A DNA stretch of 64,000 bases, taken from NCBI RefSeq assembly GCF_024734895.1, contig NZ_CP091430.1, positions 5,226,501-5,290,500 on the forward strand, read 5' to 3'. The position numbers and the translations under genes were made by a program. Source of the stretch: Paenibacillus spongiae (GTDB taxonomy: Bacteria; Bacillota; Bacilli; Paenibacillales; Paenibacillaceae). The notes below the pieces were generated by a model, which did no database searches, was not told the DNA's origin, and saw nothing but the letters and a program-made list of their open reading frames with translations. Shown in pieces: positions 1 to 7,658 of this stretch. Each line of letters begins with the position of its first letter. Positions within the stretch are counted from its first letter, which is position 1.

Positions 1-463
1 AGGTCATGGCCGACGTCTCGACGAAGACCGGCTCGGAACGATGCTCCCAATGGACAAGATCGGTCGAGGTCGCCAGGCAGATGCGCTGCACGTGATAGCC
101 ATGAGGCGAGGTATACGAATCCGGCGTAATGACATGATGCTCAACGCCGGTGTAGAACATCCAGTACTTGCCGTCCGCTTCGATGCAGTGAGGCGCCCAT
201 ACCTTATCCTCGCGCCAGGGAGCCTCGATGTCCAGCTCCGGAAAGGCTGGCATCTCTCCGCGCGCAGACAGCACGTGCCCCACGAACGTCCAGTCGCGTA
301 GATTGTCCGATACGCTGTGGCTCAGCCTGCTCTCGCTGTCCGAATAATACCATGAAGTTCCCTCCGTGCCGCTGATGCTGAACAGATGATAGCGGCCATC
401 CCGCTCAATGATGGTATGGTCTTTGCAATATTCGCCCGCAGGGGCATACCAGCTTGCCTTCAT
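1..463 (-). CDS. Glycosidase-like five-bladed beta-propeller protein, 3' end outside window
   Basis: Reading the minus strand from an ATG at 463 gives 154 residues that stay open to the window edge, so only the N-terminal part is present. The start follows GAGAGG by 11 bases, and a TGA lies in frame six codons upstream. The sequence opens with a Trp/Tyr-rich first blade (WYAPAGEY, then RDGRYHLFSISG) and continues with VWAPHCIEADGKYWMFYTG and ATSTDLVHWE. These blade signatures are shared by GH43, GH32 and GH130-like glycosidases; the family cannot be fixed without the rest. No signal peptide is seen, so a cytoplasmic enzyme acting on imported oligosaccharides is plausible. It lies on the same strand downstream of the AraC gene, but a terminator at 767-800 separates them. 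Confidence 0.75.
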   Translation of the reverse strand, partial: MKASWYAPAGEYCKDHTIIERDGRYHLFSISGTEGTSWYYSDSESRLSHSVSDNLRDWTFVGHVLSARGEMPAFPELDIEAPWREDKVWAPHCIEADGKYWMFYTGVEHHVITPDSYTSPHGYHVQRICLATSTDLVHWEHRSEPVFVETSAMT

Positions 464-871
464 GGCGTTCACGTCCTCTCATAATATAGATGTACGGTGG
501 CGCTTGACCGCCATCCATGATCCGGAACAGGACAGCCGCAGCCTCCGCGGGGCTGGCGATGCCCTGTGGCTTAATTTCCGCCGCGGCCATTACCTCTCTC
601 ATGATATGATTAGGCCACTATCTATAACTGCAGTTTACAAGAATGGGAACAGTTGGAATAGAGACTGCCGGTCTATATTCACATGAAGAGGGAGTTATTT
701 TTTTCCTGTGCATTCTCTCATGCTGCCGAAGCGAAGGATAGTTAGATCGTTAGATCGTCATAGCTTCAATAAAAAATGGAGCTGCCTCCAGGCAAACTCC
801 CCGTAGCTTCTACCTTTTCGTTCACTGTCATGCCATGCAGAGCTTTACACCATAACCCGGTTCCCTACTCC
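464..871. other. Intergenic region between glycosidase and AraC genes
   Basis: About 400 bases without a convincing gene. It holds the AraC terminator (767-800) and presumably the glycosidase promoter, for which I could not pick a clear -35/-10 pair. A 65-codon minus-strand reading frame at 405-602 overlaps the glycosidase start in another frame and resembles nothing I know. A short tandem duplication of GTTAGATC lies near 740-756. Confidence 0.5.
767..800 (-). terminator. Rho-independent terminator of the AraC gene
   Basis: On the minus strand GGAG and GCCT pair with AGGC and CTCC around a GG loop, followed directly by ATTTTTTATT. It lies about 70 bases beyond the AraC stop codon. Confidence 0.7.
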
Positions 872-1762
872 TCATCTTTCACCGTCGGCGAGCATTTTTA
901 ATAGAAACTGCTTCGGCGTGCAGCCGGTATAGCGTTTGAACAGTTCATAGAAATGCGCCATGTTCTCGATGCCGACCGATTCGGCGATGTCCGTAATAGT
1001 CAGGTCGGTCGTCAGCAGCAGCTGCTCGGCACGAAAAATCCTTTTCCGGTTTATGTATTCCGTGAACGTAAGCCCTGTCGTTTTCTTAAAAAACTTGGAA
1101 AAGTAAAAATAGCTCATTTTCGCCTGCCTGCTGACTTCTTCCAATGGAATTCTTTCGTGCAGATGGCGTTCCACATACTCCATAATCGGCCGCAATATTA
1201 TCGCGCTCTCCGGATCGTTTGCCTGGAGAATCTCCTTCTTATCCCCCCGGAGCATCGACAGCAAAATATGGCGGATATAAATGCTCGCTGCGATTTCATA
1301 GCCTTTCTTGCGCCCCATGATCTCCTCATGCACGCGGACGATGAAGCCGGCCACCTCTTCCCGCATGGCATCGTTCTCCCGAAACAAGTCGTTCAGCGCC
1401 TCAAGCGGGCTCTTTACCTCGGAGAAATGGGGGTAGTACATCAGCATCGGCGGATCGAAATAAGGCTGCAAATCGACATGCAGCACGATGTAGACCAGAT
1501 CATCCTCGCTCAGCTTATTGCCCCAATGCGGCTGGGAGGCCCCGATCACCATCACGTCGCCGGGATTCAGGACATAGCTGCGATTGAGCGTATGCATGCC
1601 GTGAATGCCGGACTTGATGAAGAGGAATTCCACCTCCTTATGGTAATGCCATGCCCAATCCGCCGGAGGTTTGGCTGATGGCGCCGCCTTCGATGTAAAC
1701 TCCCACACTTTGATATGCAGAAGCGGATTCTGGTAATGAATGGGCTCTTCGTAAATGTTCAT
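872..1762 (-). CDS. AraC-family transcriptional regulator
   Basis: Cytoplasmic one-component regulator. Residues about 1-150 form an AraC_binding-type cupin with the ligand-pocket motif WHYHKEVEFLFI and, further on, LNPGDVMVIG. The last 100 residues carry two helix-turn-helix motifs: IPLEEVSRQAKMSYFYFSKF, and a second around ITDIAESVGIENMAHFYELF followed by the family end signature GCTPKQFL. I start it at the ATG at 1762, preceded by CGGGAG, giving 296 residues as in relatives; an upstream ATG at 1834 would add 24 residues but has a weak ribosome site. It is divergent from two sugar dehydrogenases at 1908-3898 and upstream of a glycosidase, so regulation of sugar use is inferred. The ligand is unknown. 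Confidence 0.88.
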   Translation of the reverse strand: MNIYEEPIHYQNPLLHIKVWEFTSKAAPSAKPPADWAWHYHKEVEFLFIKSGIHGMHTLNRSYVLNPGDVMVIGASQPHWGNKLSEDDLVYIVLHVDLQPYFDPPMLMYYPHFSEVKSPLEALNDLFRENDAMREEVAGFIVRVHEEIMGRKKGYEIAASIYIRHILLSMLRGDKKEILQANDPESAIILRPIMEYVERHLHERIPLEEVSRQAKMSYFYFSKFFKKTTGLTFTEYINRKRIFRAEQLLLTTDLTITDIAESVGIENMAHFYELFKRYTGCTPKQFLLKMLADGER

Positions 1763-1857
1763 GCGCTGCTCCCGTAAAAATGATATTACCGATCGCGGAA
1801 CAAATTTGGATAGTAAATCGGCAAATCCCGTCATACTACCGCTCGCTGCCGGACGAT

Positions 1858-1885
1858 ATTGTATTGGTTAGGACCATTATACAAT
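1858..1885. promoter_or_regulatory. Dyad between divergent AraC and dehydrogenase genes
   Basis: Perfect 7-base arms ATTGTAT and ATACAAT are separated by 14 bases, 22 bases before the ATG of the first dehydrogenase. The right arm contains TACAAT, a possible -10 box. This could be a binding site for the divergent AraC protein, but that family usually prefers direct repeats, so the assignment is tentative. Confidence 0.3.
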
Positions 1886-1907
1886 AATCGGAAAAGAGGG
1901 AATACAG

Positions 1908-2915
1908 ATGAAAGTAGCCATTGTCGGCTGCGGAGGACTCGGCAACGTGCATGCAAGCTGCTATGCCGAGATGCCCGGCGTTACGGTAGTCGGGGTATGC
2001 GATATCGATGAGGAACAGGTGCGGCGCACCGCGGATCGAATCGGCGCCCCAGCCTATGTGTCTTACCGCGACATGCTCGAACAAAGCGGCTGCGAAGTCG
2101 TCAGCATCGCGGTCCCGAGCTATTTGCATAAACAGTTCTCTATCGAAGCGGCGGAGGCTGGCAAGCATGTCATCTCCGAGAAACCGATTGCGCTCAATCT
2201 GGCGGATGCCAGAGAGATGATCGATACTTGCCGGAATAACGGCGTCCGCTTGTTCGTCGGACATGTCGTCCGTTACTTCCCTGAATATGCGCAAATGAAA
2301 CATCAGCTTGCGGATGGCACGATCGGCCGGCTTGGCGTAGCCCATACGAGCCGGATAGGCGGACATCCCGGCAACGTGCGCGCCTGGTACTTCGACGAGG
2401 AATGCAGCGGCGGCGTCATTCTCGATCTGATGATTCACGATATCGACTTCATCCGCTGGGCTGGCGGCGAAGTCCGTTCGGTATACAGCCAGCGCGCGAC
2501 CAGCCGCGAGCTGGACTATGCAACGGCGACGCTTGTATTCGAGAGCGGAGCGGTCGCCAATCTGAAGGCGCATTGGGGTTACCCGGGGCCGTTCACGACG
2601 GCGGCGGATTTGGCCGGAAACGGCGGCGTCATCCGCACCGACAGCTCGCGCTCCGCGTCGCTGCAGATCCGCAAGACGGAAGCTTCGGCAAGCGGCGGCC
2701 CGTTTGTCGAGGTCCCTCAGAGCCCGGGCTACGAAAGCCCGTACTATACCGAGCTGCTTGACTTTATCGATTGTATCCGTGAGGGACGGGAAGCGGTCGT
2801 TACGGCGGAGGACGCGTACAAGGCGCTGGAAATCGCCCTGGCGGCGGCAGAATCGGCCCGAACCGGCAAGGCCGTCATGATCGGACAAGACACTCGGAAG
2901 GCGGAATCGGTATGA
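1908..2915 (+). CDS. Gfo/Idh/MocA-family NAD(P)-dependent oxidoreductase
   Basis: A 335-residue cytoplasmic dehydrogenase of the glucose-fructose/inositol dehydrogenase superfamily, which oxidises hydroxyl groups of sugars or cyclitols. An N-terminal Rossmann fold starts at residue 3 with VAIVGCGGLGNVHA. The conserved EKP is at 91-93, and the catalytic D-x3-H pair (D173, H177) lies in GVILDLMIHDIDF. AGAGGG lies 7 bases before the ATG. The stop overlaps the start of the next dehydrogenase (ATGA), so the two are translationally coupled. Divergent AraC at 872-1762 is the likely regulator. The substrate cannot be named from sequence. Confidence 0.9.
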   Translation: MKVAIVGCGGLGNVHASCYAEMPGVTVVGVCDIDEEQVRRTADRIGAPAYVSYRDMLEQSGCEVVSIAVPSYLHKQFSIEAAEAGKHVISEKPIALNLADAREMIDTCRNNGVRLFVGHVVRYFPEYAQMKHQLADGTIGRLGVAHTSRIGGHPGNVRAWYFDEECSGGVILDLMIHDIDFIRWAGGEVRSVYSQRATSRELDYATATLVFESGAVANLKAHWGYPGPFTTAADLAGNGGVIRTDSSRSASLQIRKTEASASGGPFVEVPQSPGYESPYYTELLDFIDCIREGREAVVTAEDAYKALEIALAAAESARTGKAVMIGQDTRKAESV

Positions 2916-3898
2916 AGACATTGAAGGTAGGCTTGATCAGCTTCGCTCACGGGCACGCATATTCGTATCTGAACTCCTTCCTGGCGCTGCCCGAAGTCGA
3001 AATCGCCGGCATCGCCGACGAAGTCAGAAGCCGCGTGGAAGCAGTCGGTTCTGCGCATGGAATTCCGCTATACGACGATTACCGCGAGCTGCTGAAGACG
3101 GATATCGACGCCGTAGCCATCTGCTCGGAGAACGCGAAGCATGCGGAGCATGTCATCGCGGCGGCGGCGGCGGGCAAGCACGTCATCTGCGAGAAGCCGC
3201 TCGGCCTCTCCGTGGAAGAGATGGAGCGGATGATTGAGGCGTGCCGGGCAAGCGGCGTCCAACTGATGACCGCGTTTCCCTGCCGCTATCTGGCAGCCGT
3301 CGTGAACGCGAAGAAAGCGGTCGACGCCGGCGAGATCGGCGATATCGTTGCGATCAAAGGGACGAATCGCGGCTCGATGCCGGGACAGTGGTTCGTCGAG
3401 CCGCACTTGTCCGGCGGCGGCGCTCTGCTGGATCACACCGTTCATGTGATGGATTTGATGAACTGGTTCACTGGGTCGAAAGTGACGGAGGTATATGCCT
3501 ACGCGGCGACGCTGTTCCATGAAGAGCTCAAGGTGGACGATGCCGGCATGATTCATGTCCGGTTCGCCAATGGCGTCTTCGGGGTGCTGGATACGAGCTG
3601 GTCGCGGCCGAAATCGTTCCCGACCTGGGGCGACGTGACGATGGAAATCATCGGAACGAAAGGCCAGCTGTACATCGATTCGTTCGCGCAGAGCAACGAG
3701 GTATACAGCGACGCGGCGGGTAAAGGCGCCTGGAGCTTCTGGGGCGACAATATGGACCATTACATGGTGAAAGGGTTCGTGGACGCCCTGCTTTCGGGCA
3801 AGCCCGTACCGATCACCGGAACGGACGGCCTCCGTTCGGCCGAAGTCGCTTTGGCCGGCTACAAATCCGTGCAAAGCGGGCAGCCTGTGGCGATCTAG
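2912..3898 (+). CDS. Gfo/Idh/MocA-family oxidoreductase (second of pair)
   Basis: A 328-residue paralogue of the preceding gene, overlapping it by four bases. EKP is at 94-96 and the D-x3-H pair (D174, H178) in GGGALLDHTVHVMD is present. The N-terminal nucleotide-binding loop is odd: instead of GxGxxG it reads GLISFAHGHAYSYL, a variant seen in one branch of this family, so cofactor use may differ from its neighbour. Two adjacent Gfo/Idh enzymes often perform successive oxidation and reduction steps on one sugar, as in inositol or keto-sugar pathways; that is inference here. A terminator follows at 3995. Confidence 0.88.
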   Translation: MKTLKVGLISFAHGHAYSYLNSFLALPEVEIAGIADEVRSRVEAVGSAHGIPLYDDYRELLKTDIDAVAICSENAKHAEHVIAAAAAGKHVICEKPLGLSVEEMERMIEACRASGVQLMTAFPCRYLAAVVNAKKAVDAGEIGDIVAIKGTNRGSMPGQWFVEPHLSGGGALLDHTVHVMDLMNWFTGSKVTEVYAYAATLFHEELKVDDAGMIHVRFANGVFGVLDTSWSRPKSFPTWGDVTMEIIGTKGQLYIDSFAQSNEVYSDAAGKGAWSFWGDNMDHYMVKGFVDALLSGKPVPITGTDGLRSAEVALAGYKSVQSGQPVAI

Positions 3899-3994
3899 CA
3901 GCAGATGCGGCATGTCAACCATAAGAACGGCGCCCGCTTCTATTTGTCTTTTGAACATCTTCGATAGGCGCCCTCGTTCGAATTCCTTATTATA

Positions 3995-4026
3995 AGAGAC
4001 TCCTTCGCGGGTCTCTTTTTGTTTTC
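3995..4026 (+). terminator. Terminator of the dehydrogenase pair
   Basis: AGAGAC and GTCTCT form a stem around a short CC/GG extension with a TTCG-containing loop, followed by TTTTTGTTTT. It lies about 100 bases after the second stop codon. Confidence 0.8.
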
Positions 4027-4200
4027 TCTACTAGCCTGCATGGAAGCAGCGGATCGGACGAAAAATGATTCGATATAGCAATCTGTAAGAAACGAAGCTG
4101 GTGCAGCTAAGATACAATAAGCTTGTAACAACCCCCTAGATTAACGGATGGCAGTCTCGGAGAATAGAAGTTTGAACGATGACAAAGAAGGTGGATAATC

Positions 4201-4983
4201 ATGAAAACAACCCGATCCAAAGACGGCACAATATTGGCTTATGATGTCTATGGCAGCGGACCTGCCCTTATTTTCATAACGGGAGCCACCTGTTTCCGCA
4301 CATTTGAACCGGTTATGCATGATGCCAACGTATTTGCAGAGCAATTCACCGTCTACAATTACGACCGACGCGGGCGCGGCGACAGCGGTGACACACAGCC
4401 GTACGCCATTGAGCGCGAATTGGAAGACATTGAAGCCATCATTGACGAAGCAGGGGGGACAGCTTATGTATACGGACATTCCTCGGGCGCCATTCTTGCG
4501 CTTGAAGCCGCCATGCGGCTGGGCGGCAAAGTGAGCAAGCTGGTCATGTATGACCCCGCCTATGCCAGTGATACGGCAGACCAAGAAGAATTCATTGTGC
4601 TGCGTCAAGGGCTGCATCAATTGCTCGATAACGGTAAGAACGCCGAGGCGATAAGCCTATTCTTGCAAGGAATTGGAATTCCTGAGGAAGCGGTTGCCGG
4701 CATGCGGCATTCCCCTCAGTGGGCGACTATGGCGGCGCTCGCTCCAACGCTAGCCTACGACACGATGTTGGCCAACGATTTCCCGCCTGTTGCACGGGCC
4801 TCGCGACTTGCCGTACCTTCGCTGATTATTGTCGGCGAAGAAAGTCCTCCCTCTATGCACGAGGTCGCGAACCAATTGAGCCAAGCAATTCCAAACGCCG
4901 CATACAGGAAGCTTGCGGGCGAAGACCATATGCCGAATGCAGAAGTGGTGCTTCAGATACTCTCGAGCTTTCTGATACCATAG
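4201..4983 (+). CDS. Alpha/beta-fold hydrolase
   Basis: A 260-residue cytoplasmic hydrolase of the alpha/beta-hydrolase fold. The nucleophile elbow is GHSSG (Ser94), the oxyanion strand reads ALIFITGAT near residues 22-30, and a NYDRRGRGDSG segment follows. The catalytic His is probably in GEDHMPNAE near residue 240; the acidic residue lies near IIVGEESPP. AAGGTGG precedes the ATG by 6 bases. It stands alone between terminators at 3995 and 5008. Esterase, lactonase or haloperoxidase-like activity is possible; the substrate cannot be told. Confidence 0.85.
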   Translation: MKTTRSKDGTILAYDVYGSGPALIFITGATCFRTFEPVMHDANVFAEQFTVYNYDRRGRGDSGDTQPYAIERELEDIEAIIDEAGGTAYVYGHSSGAILALEAAMRLGGKVSKLVMYDPAYASDTADQEEFIVLRQGLHQLLDNGKNAEAISLFLQGIGIPEEAVAGMRHSPQWATMAALAPTLAYDTMLANDFPPVARASRLAVPSLIIVGEESPPSMHEVANQLSQAIPNAAYRKLAGEDHMPNAEVVLQILSSFLIP

Positions 4984-5007
4984 CATGCCGGATCCTTCAC
5001 CCAAATG

Positions 5008-5043
5008 AAAAATGTCCTGCAGTTTTTTCTGCAGGACATTTTT
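5008..5043. terminator. Bidirectional terminator between convergent genes
   Basis: Perfect 15-base arms with a TTTTTT loop: AAAAATGTCCTGCAG pairs with CTGCAGGACATTTTT. T-tracts on both strands let it serve the hydrolase (+) and the alditol oxidase (-). Confidence 0.92.
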
Positions 5044-5099
5044 CCCTATACGTCAATTTGATCCGGAGAAGCCCAGAGAGATTCGAAATTTTGGATTTA

Positions 5100-6368
5100 T
5101 CATCCGTTTTCCATAATATACGTATTCAAGAAGGCATTGCGGAATTTTCCCTGAGGGTCGCAGCGAAGGACCAAATTCCGGAAGTCGGGCAGCTTCTCGT
5201 ACAGCAATTGCAGACGCGCAGGCGTCATGGCGAACAGCTTGCCCCAATGCGGGCGGGCACGGAACGGCTCAAGCCGCTCCTCGATGACCGGAAGCACTTG
5301 CGATACGGCCTCCCAATTCGCTTTCCACGTAAAATGAATGGCAACCGACTCCTGCTTGTAGAAGGGGCTCATCCACAGTTCATCCGCGGCAATCGTGCGA
5401 ACCTCGGAAATATGAAGATGCGGCCATATGAATTCCCTTACGCTATCAATAGCGCATAGTGCAGAATAGGCATCCTGTCGCGCCACGAAATATTCGCTTT
5501 GCAGCTCCTCGCCGGCGCTTGGAACGAAATCCATGCGAAAGTGCGGCATCCGCTCATGCCATGGACCGGGGATGCCCAATTGCTCGTTGCAGCTTTCCGC
5601 CGTAATCCCCGGTACCGGGTGCAGCCGTGAGGTTGCCCGCGCCGCGCCGTAATAATGCGGTTCCGCCTGACTGGAGCCGTGCTCGCTTATTTTCCTCTTG
5701 ACCCACACTTGATTGAACGCGGCTTCCTTCCAATCCGTGAACAGACTGACGCTGTAAGCTCCGGAGAAAATATGGTCAAACTGTTCGTTAAGCGTCGTCA
5801 GAGGCACATGCTCGTAAACTTCCTGGCTCATCTGGAAGGCCGGGACCACGTCCAGCGTGACCTTCGTTACGACGACCAATCCCCCGAGCCCAACGACCGC
5901 CCCGGCAAAATCCCCTTCTTGATCACCGCGGGATAACATAACGGCCTCCCCGTCCGCCTTCACGATTTCCAGGGAATGGACCGCCGTGGCGAGGCTGCCG
6001 TTCGAATCGCCGGAACCATGCGTAGCCGTCGCGCATGCGCCTGCTACTGTAATGTGCGGCAGCGACGCCAAGTTGTGCAGCGCGAAGCCGTTGTTATGGA
6101 GGTATTGGCACAGTTCCCCATACCGGATTCCGCCTTCAACCGTCACCTTCCGGTTCGCTCGGTCCAATTCGATGATCCGGTTGAGCTTCTGAAGCGAGAT
6201 ATGGCACTCTTCGGTATCGGCGATCCCATTAAACGAGTGCCGCGTGCCCAGCACCTTCATACGCTTGCCGCGCGCCACGATTTCTTGTACCTGCTCCACG
6301 CTGCCGGGAACATGCAATTCCGCGGCGTTATACTTGTAATTTCCGGCCCAGTTACGTTCATGATCCAT
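5100..6368 (-). CDS. aldO: Alditol oxidase (FAD-linked, D-arabinono-1,4-lactone oxidase family)
   Basis: A 422-residue flavoprotein that closely follows the Streptomyces alditol oxidase layout: NWAGN at the N-terminus, VLGTRHSFN with His44 as the expected covalent FAD attachment site, ASLPHITVAGACATATHGSG, SVSLFTDW in the middle, and ARPHWGK plus FRNAFL at the C-terminus. The family oxidises the terminal carbon of sugar alcohols such as xylitol or sorbitol to the aldose with release of hydrogen peroxide. The start has GGAGGGTGAAC before the ATG. It is followed upstream on the same strand, 36 bases away, by a dehydrogenase gene, probably one transcript. No signal peptide, so cytoplasmic. Confidence 0.9.
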   Translation of the reverse strand: MDHERNWAGNYKYNAAELHVPGSVEQVQEIVARGKRMKVLGTRHSFNGIADTEECHISLQKLNRIIELDRANRKVTVEGGIRYGELCQYLHNNGFALHNLASLPHITVAGACATATHGSGDSNGSLATAVHSLEIVKADGEAVMLSRGDQEGDFAGAVVGLGGLVVVTKVTLDVVPAFQMSQEVYEHVPLTTLNEQFDHIFSGAYSVSLFTDWKEAAFNQVWVKRKISEHGSSQAEPHYYGAARATSRLHPVPGITAESCNEQLGIPGPWHERMPHFRMDFVPSAGEELQSEYFVARQDAYSALCAIDSVREFIWPHLHISEVRTIAADELWMSPFYKQESVAIHFTWKANWEAVSQVLPVIEERLEPFRARPHWGKLFAMTPARLQLLYEKLPDFRNLVLRCDPQGKFRNAFLNTYIMENG

Positions 6369-6404
6369 ATGTTCACCCTCCGTTCCAGACTGTGGCGATG
6401 TGAT

Positions 6405-7325
6405 TCAGTTATCATGTTCGACTGTGATGACGACATTTCCTTTTTTTCTACCTGTTGCCACATATCTGTAGGCTTCGGGAATTTGATGCAGCGGATAGCG
6501 CCGGTCGATGACCGCTTTTATCCTCCCCGTCTCCATAAGCTCCTTGAGAAGAATTAGATCTTCCGCTCGTACCTTCGCGATTCCCTGTCCCTCTACGGTC
6601 AGGTAGGTTCCGCTCGGCGCCAGCGCATTCTCGCATACGGATTTTGAGATTTTACCGACGGCATCGAAGATGATATCGTAGCGCTCGCCTGTACTCGCAA
6701 AATCTTCCTTCGTATAATCGATGAGCTTATCGGCTCCCAAGGATTTTACCCATTCGAGATTCGCGGTGCTGCATACCCCGGTAACTTCCGTCCCGAAATG
6801 CTTCGCAAGCTGTACCGCGGAAGTTCCTGTCGCACCGGAGGCTCCGTAGATCAGCACCTTTTGACCGCTGCGGATCTTTCCCCTGCGGAGAAAATGCAGC
6901 GCCGTCGTCCCCCCGAATGGAACGGCAGCCGCTTCTTCATAGGTGGCATTCGCCGGTTTAAGGGCTACAACTCCGTCTTCGGGCAGACATGCGTACTGGG
7001 CATGAGCGCCAAAGCGCATCCCGTTCAGCGCATACACTTGGTCGCCTTTCTTGAATCGCTTTACGCTTTGCCCGATGGCTTCGACTTCCCCGGCCAGCTC
7101 AACGCCCAGAATAGGCTGTCTTGGCTTGGTAAGGCCTAAGAACAACCGCATGGGGATCCATAACAAGAAGGGACTTTGAAAGCCCAGCACTCTGCAGTCT
7201 CCCGACGTTACGGTTGTCGCATGAACTTTTATCAAAATCTCATTATCCCTGGGAACAGGCTTTACTACCTCTCTCAGCTCCAGAACATCCGGTGAACCGT
7301 ATTTGGGGCATACAATTGCTTTCAT
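6405..7325 (-). CDS. Quinone oxidoreductase-like medium-chain dehydrogenase (NAD(P)H, zinc-independent)
   Basis: A 306-residue MDR-superfamily protein. It starts at the ATG at 7325 after GGAGG (8-base spacing), although the frame is open for 47 more codons upstream through the repeat array. An N-terminal GroES-like domain ([20 protein letters not shown]) is followed by a Rossmann fold with [21 protein letters not shown] around residues 140-160. The zinc-binding cysteines of true alcohol dehydrogenases are not seen, which places it with zeta-crystallin/quinone reductases. The next gene in the transcript is the alditol oxidase. Whether they share a pathway is unclear; carbonyl or quinone reduction near a peroxide-making oxidase would make sense. 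Confidence 0.85.
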   Translation of the reverse strand: MKAIVCPKYGSPDVLELREVVKPVPRDNEILIKVHATTVTSGDCRVLGFQSPFLLWIPMRLFLGLTKPRQPILGVELAGEVEAIGQSVKRFKKGDQVYALNGMRFGAHAQYACLPEDGVVALKPANATYEEAAAVPFGGTTALHFLRRGKIRSGQKVLIYGASGATGTSAVQLAKHFGTEVTGVCSTANLEWVKSLGADKLIDYTKEDFASTGERYDIIFDAVGKISKSVCENALAPSGTYLTVEGQGIAKVRAEDLILLKELMETGRIKAVIDRRYPLHQIPEAYRYVATGRKKGNVVITVEHDN

Positions 7326-7427
7326 GACGCTGCCTCCATACCTCAAATTTGCAATAAGTATAACGGCAGCTCGGTATTGACTTGTAGATACTAAAGTACG
7401 GTTTTGGAAAATGGTCTGACTAACACG

Positions 7428-7569
7428 GCTGTAACGCCGAAAAAGGGCGTTACAGCTTGGCGTCACGCCGGGACGGCAGCTGTAAGGCCGAAAAATGGAC
7501 TTACAGCTAATCTACGGCGCGCGGAGCTCGGCCGTGTGCGGCTGTAACGCCGAAAAAGGGCGTTACGGC
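7428..7569. repeat. Array of three 29-bp intergenic hairpin repeats
   Basis: Three copies at 7428-7456, 7479-7507 and 7541-7569, starts 51 and 62 bases apart. Each is GCTGTAACGCC, a GAAAAAG-type loop, then the inverted arm. Copy 1 has a perfect 11-base stem. Copy 2 changes C8 to G with a matching G-to-C change in the other arm, a compensatory change that preserves pairing. Copy 3 has a G-T pair near its base. The array fills the gap between the dehydrogenase start and the LuxR stop (7326-7658), a stretch with no gene. Confidence 0.85.
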
Positions 7570-7658
7570 TTGGCTTAGCGACGGGCTGGGCTGGGTAGCT
7601 GCTGGGTCGGGTTAGCTGTGAGGGCTCAACTTGAGCATGCTTGCTGCTAGGATATGCC

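Noticed and set aside
405..602. A 65-codon minus-strand frame overlapping the glycosidase start
   Set aside because: It overlaps the well-supported glycosidase in another frame, has no family signal, and reads into low-complexity Ala-rich sequence.
953..1678. A 241-codon plus-strand frame
   Set aside because: It is the antisense shadow of the AraC gene, whose motifs are clear; the frame itself shows no conserved domain.
4719..5459. A 246-codon plus-strand frame spanning the terminator at 5008-5043
   Set aside because: It overlaps the hydrolase and the alditol oxidase in the wrong frames and runs through a strong terminator hairpin.
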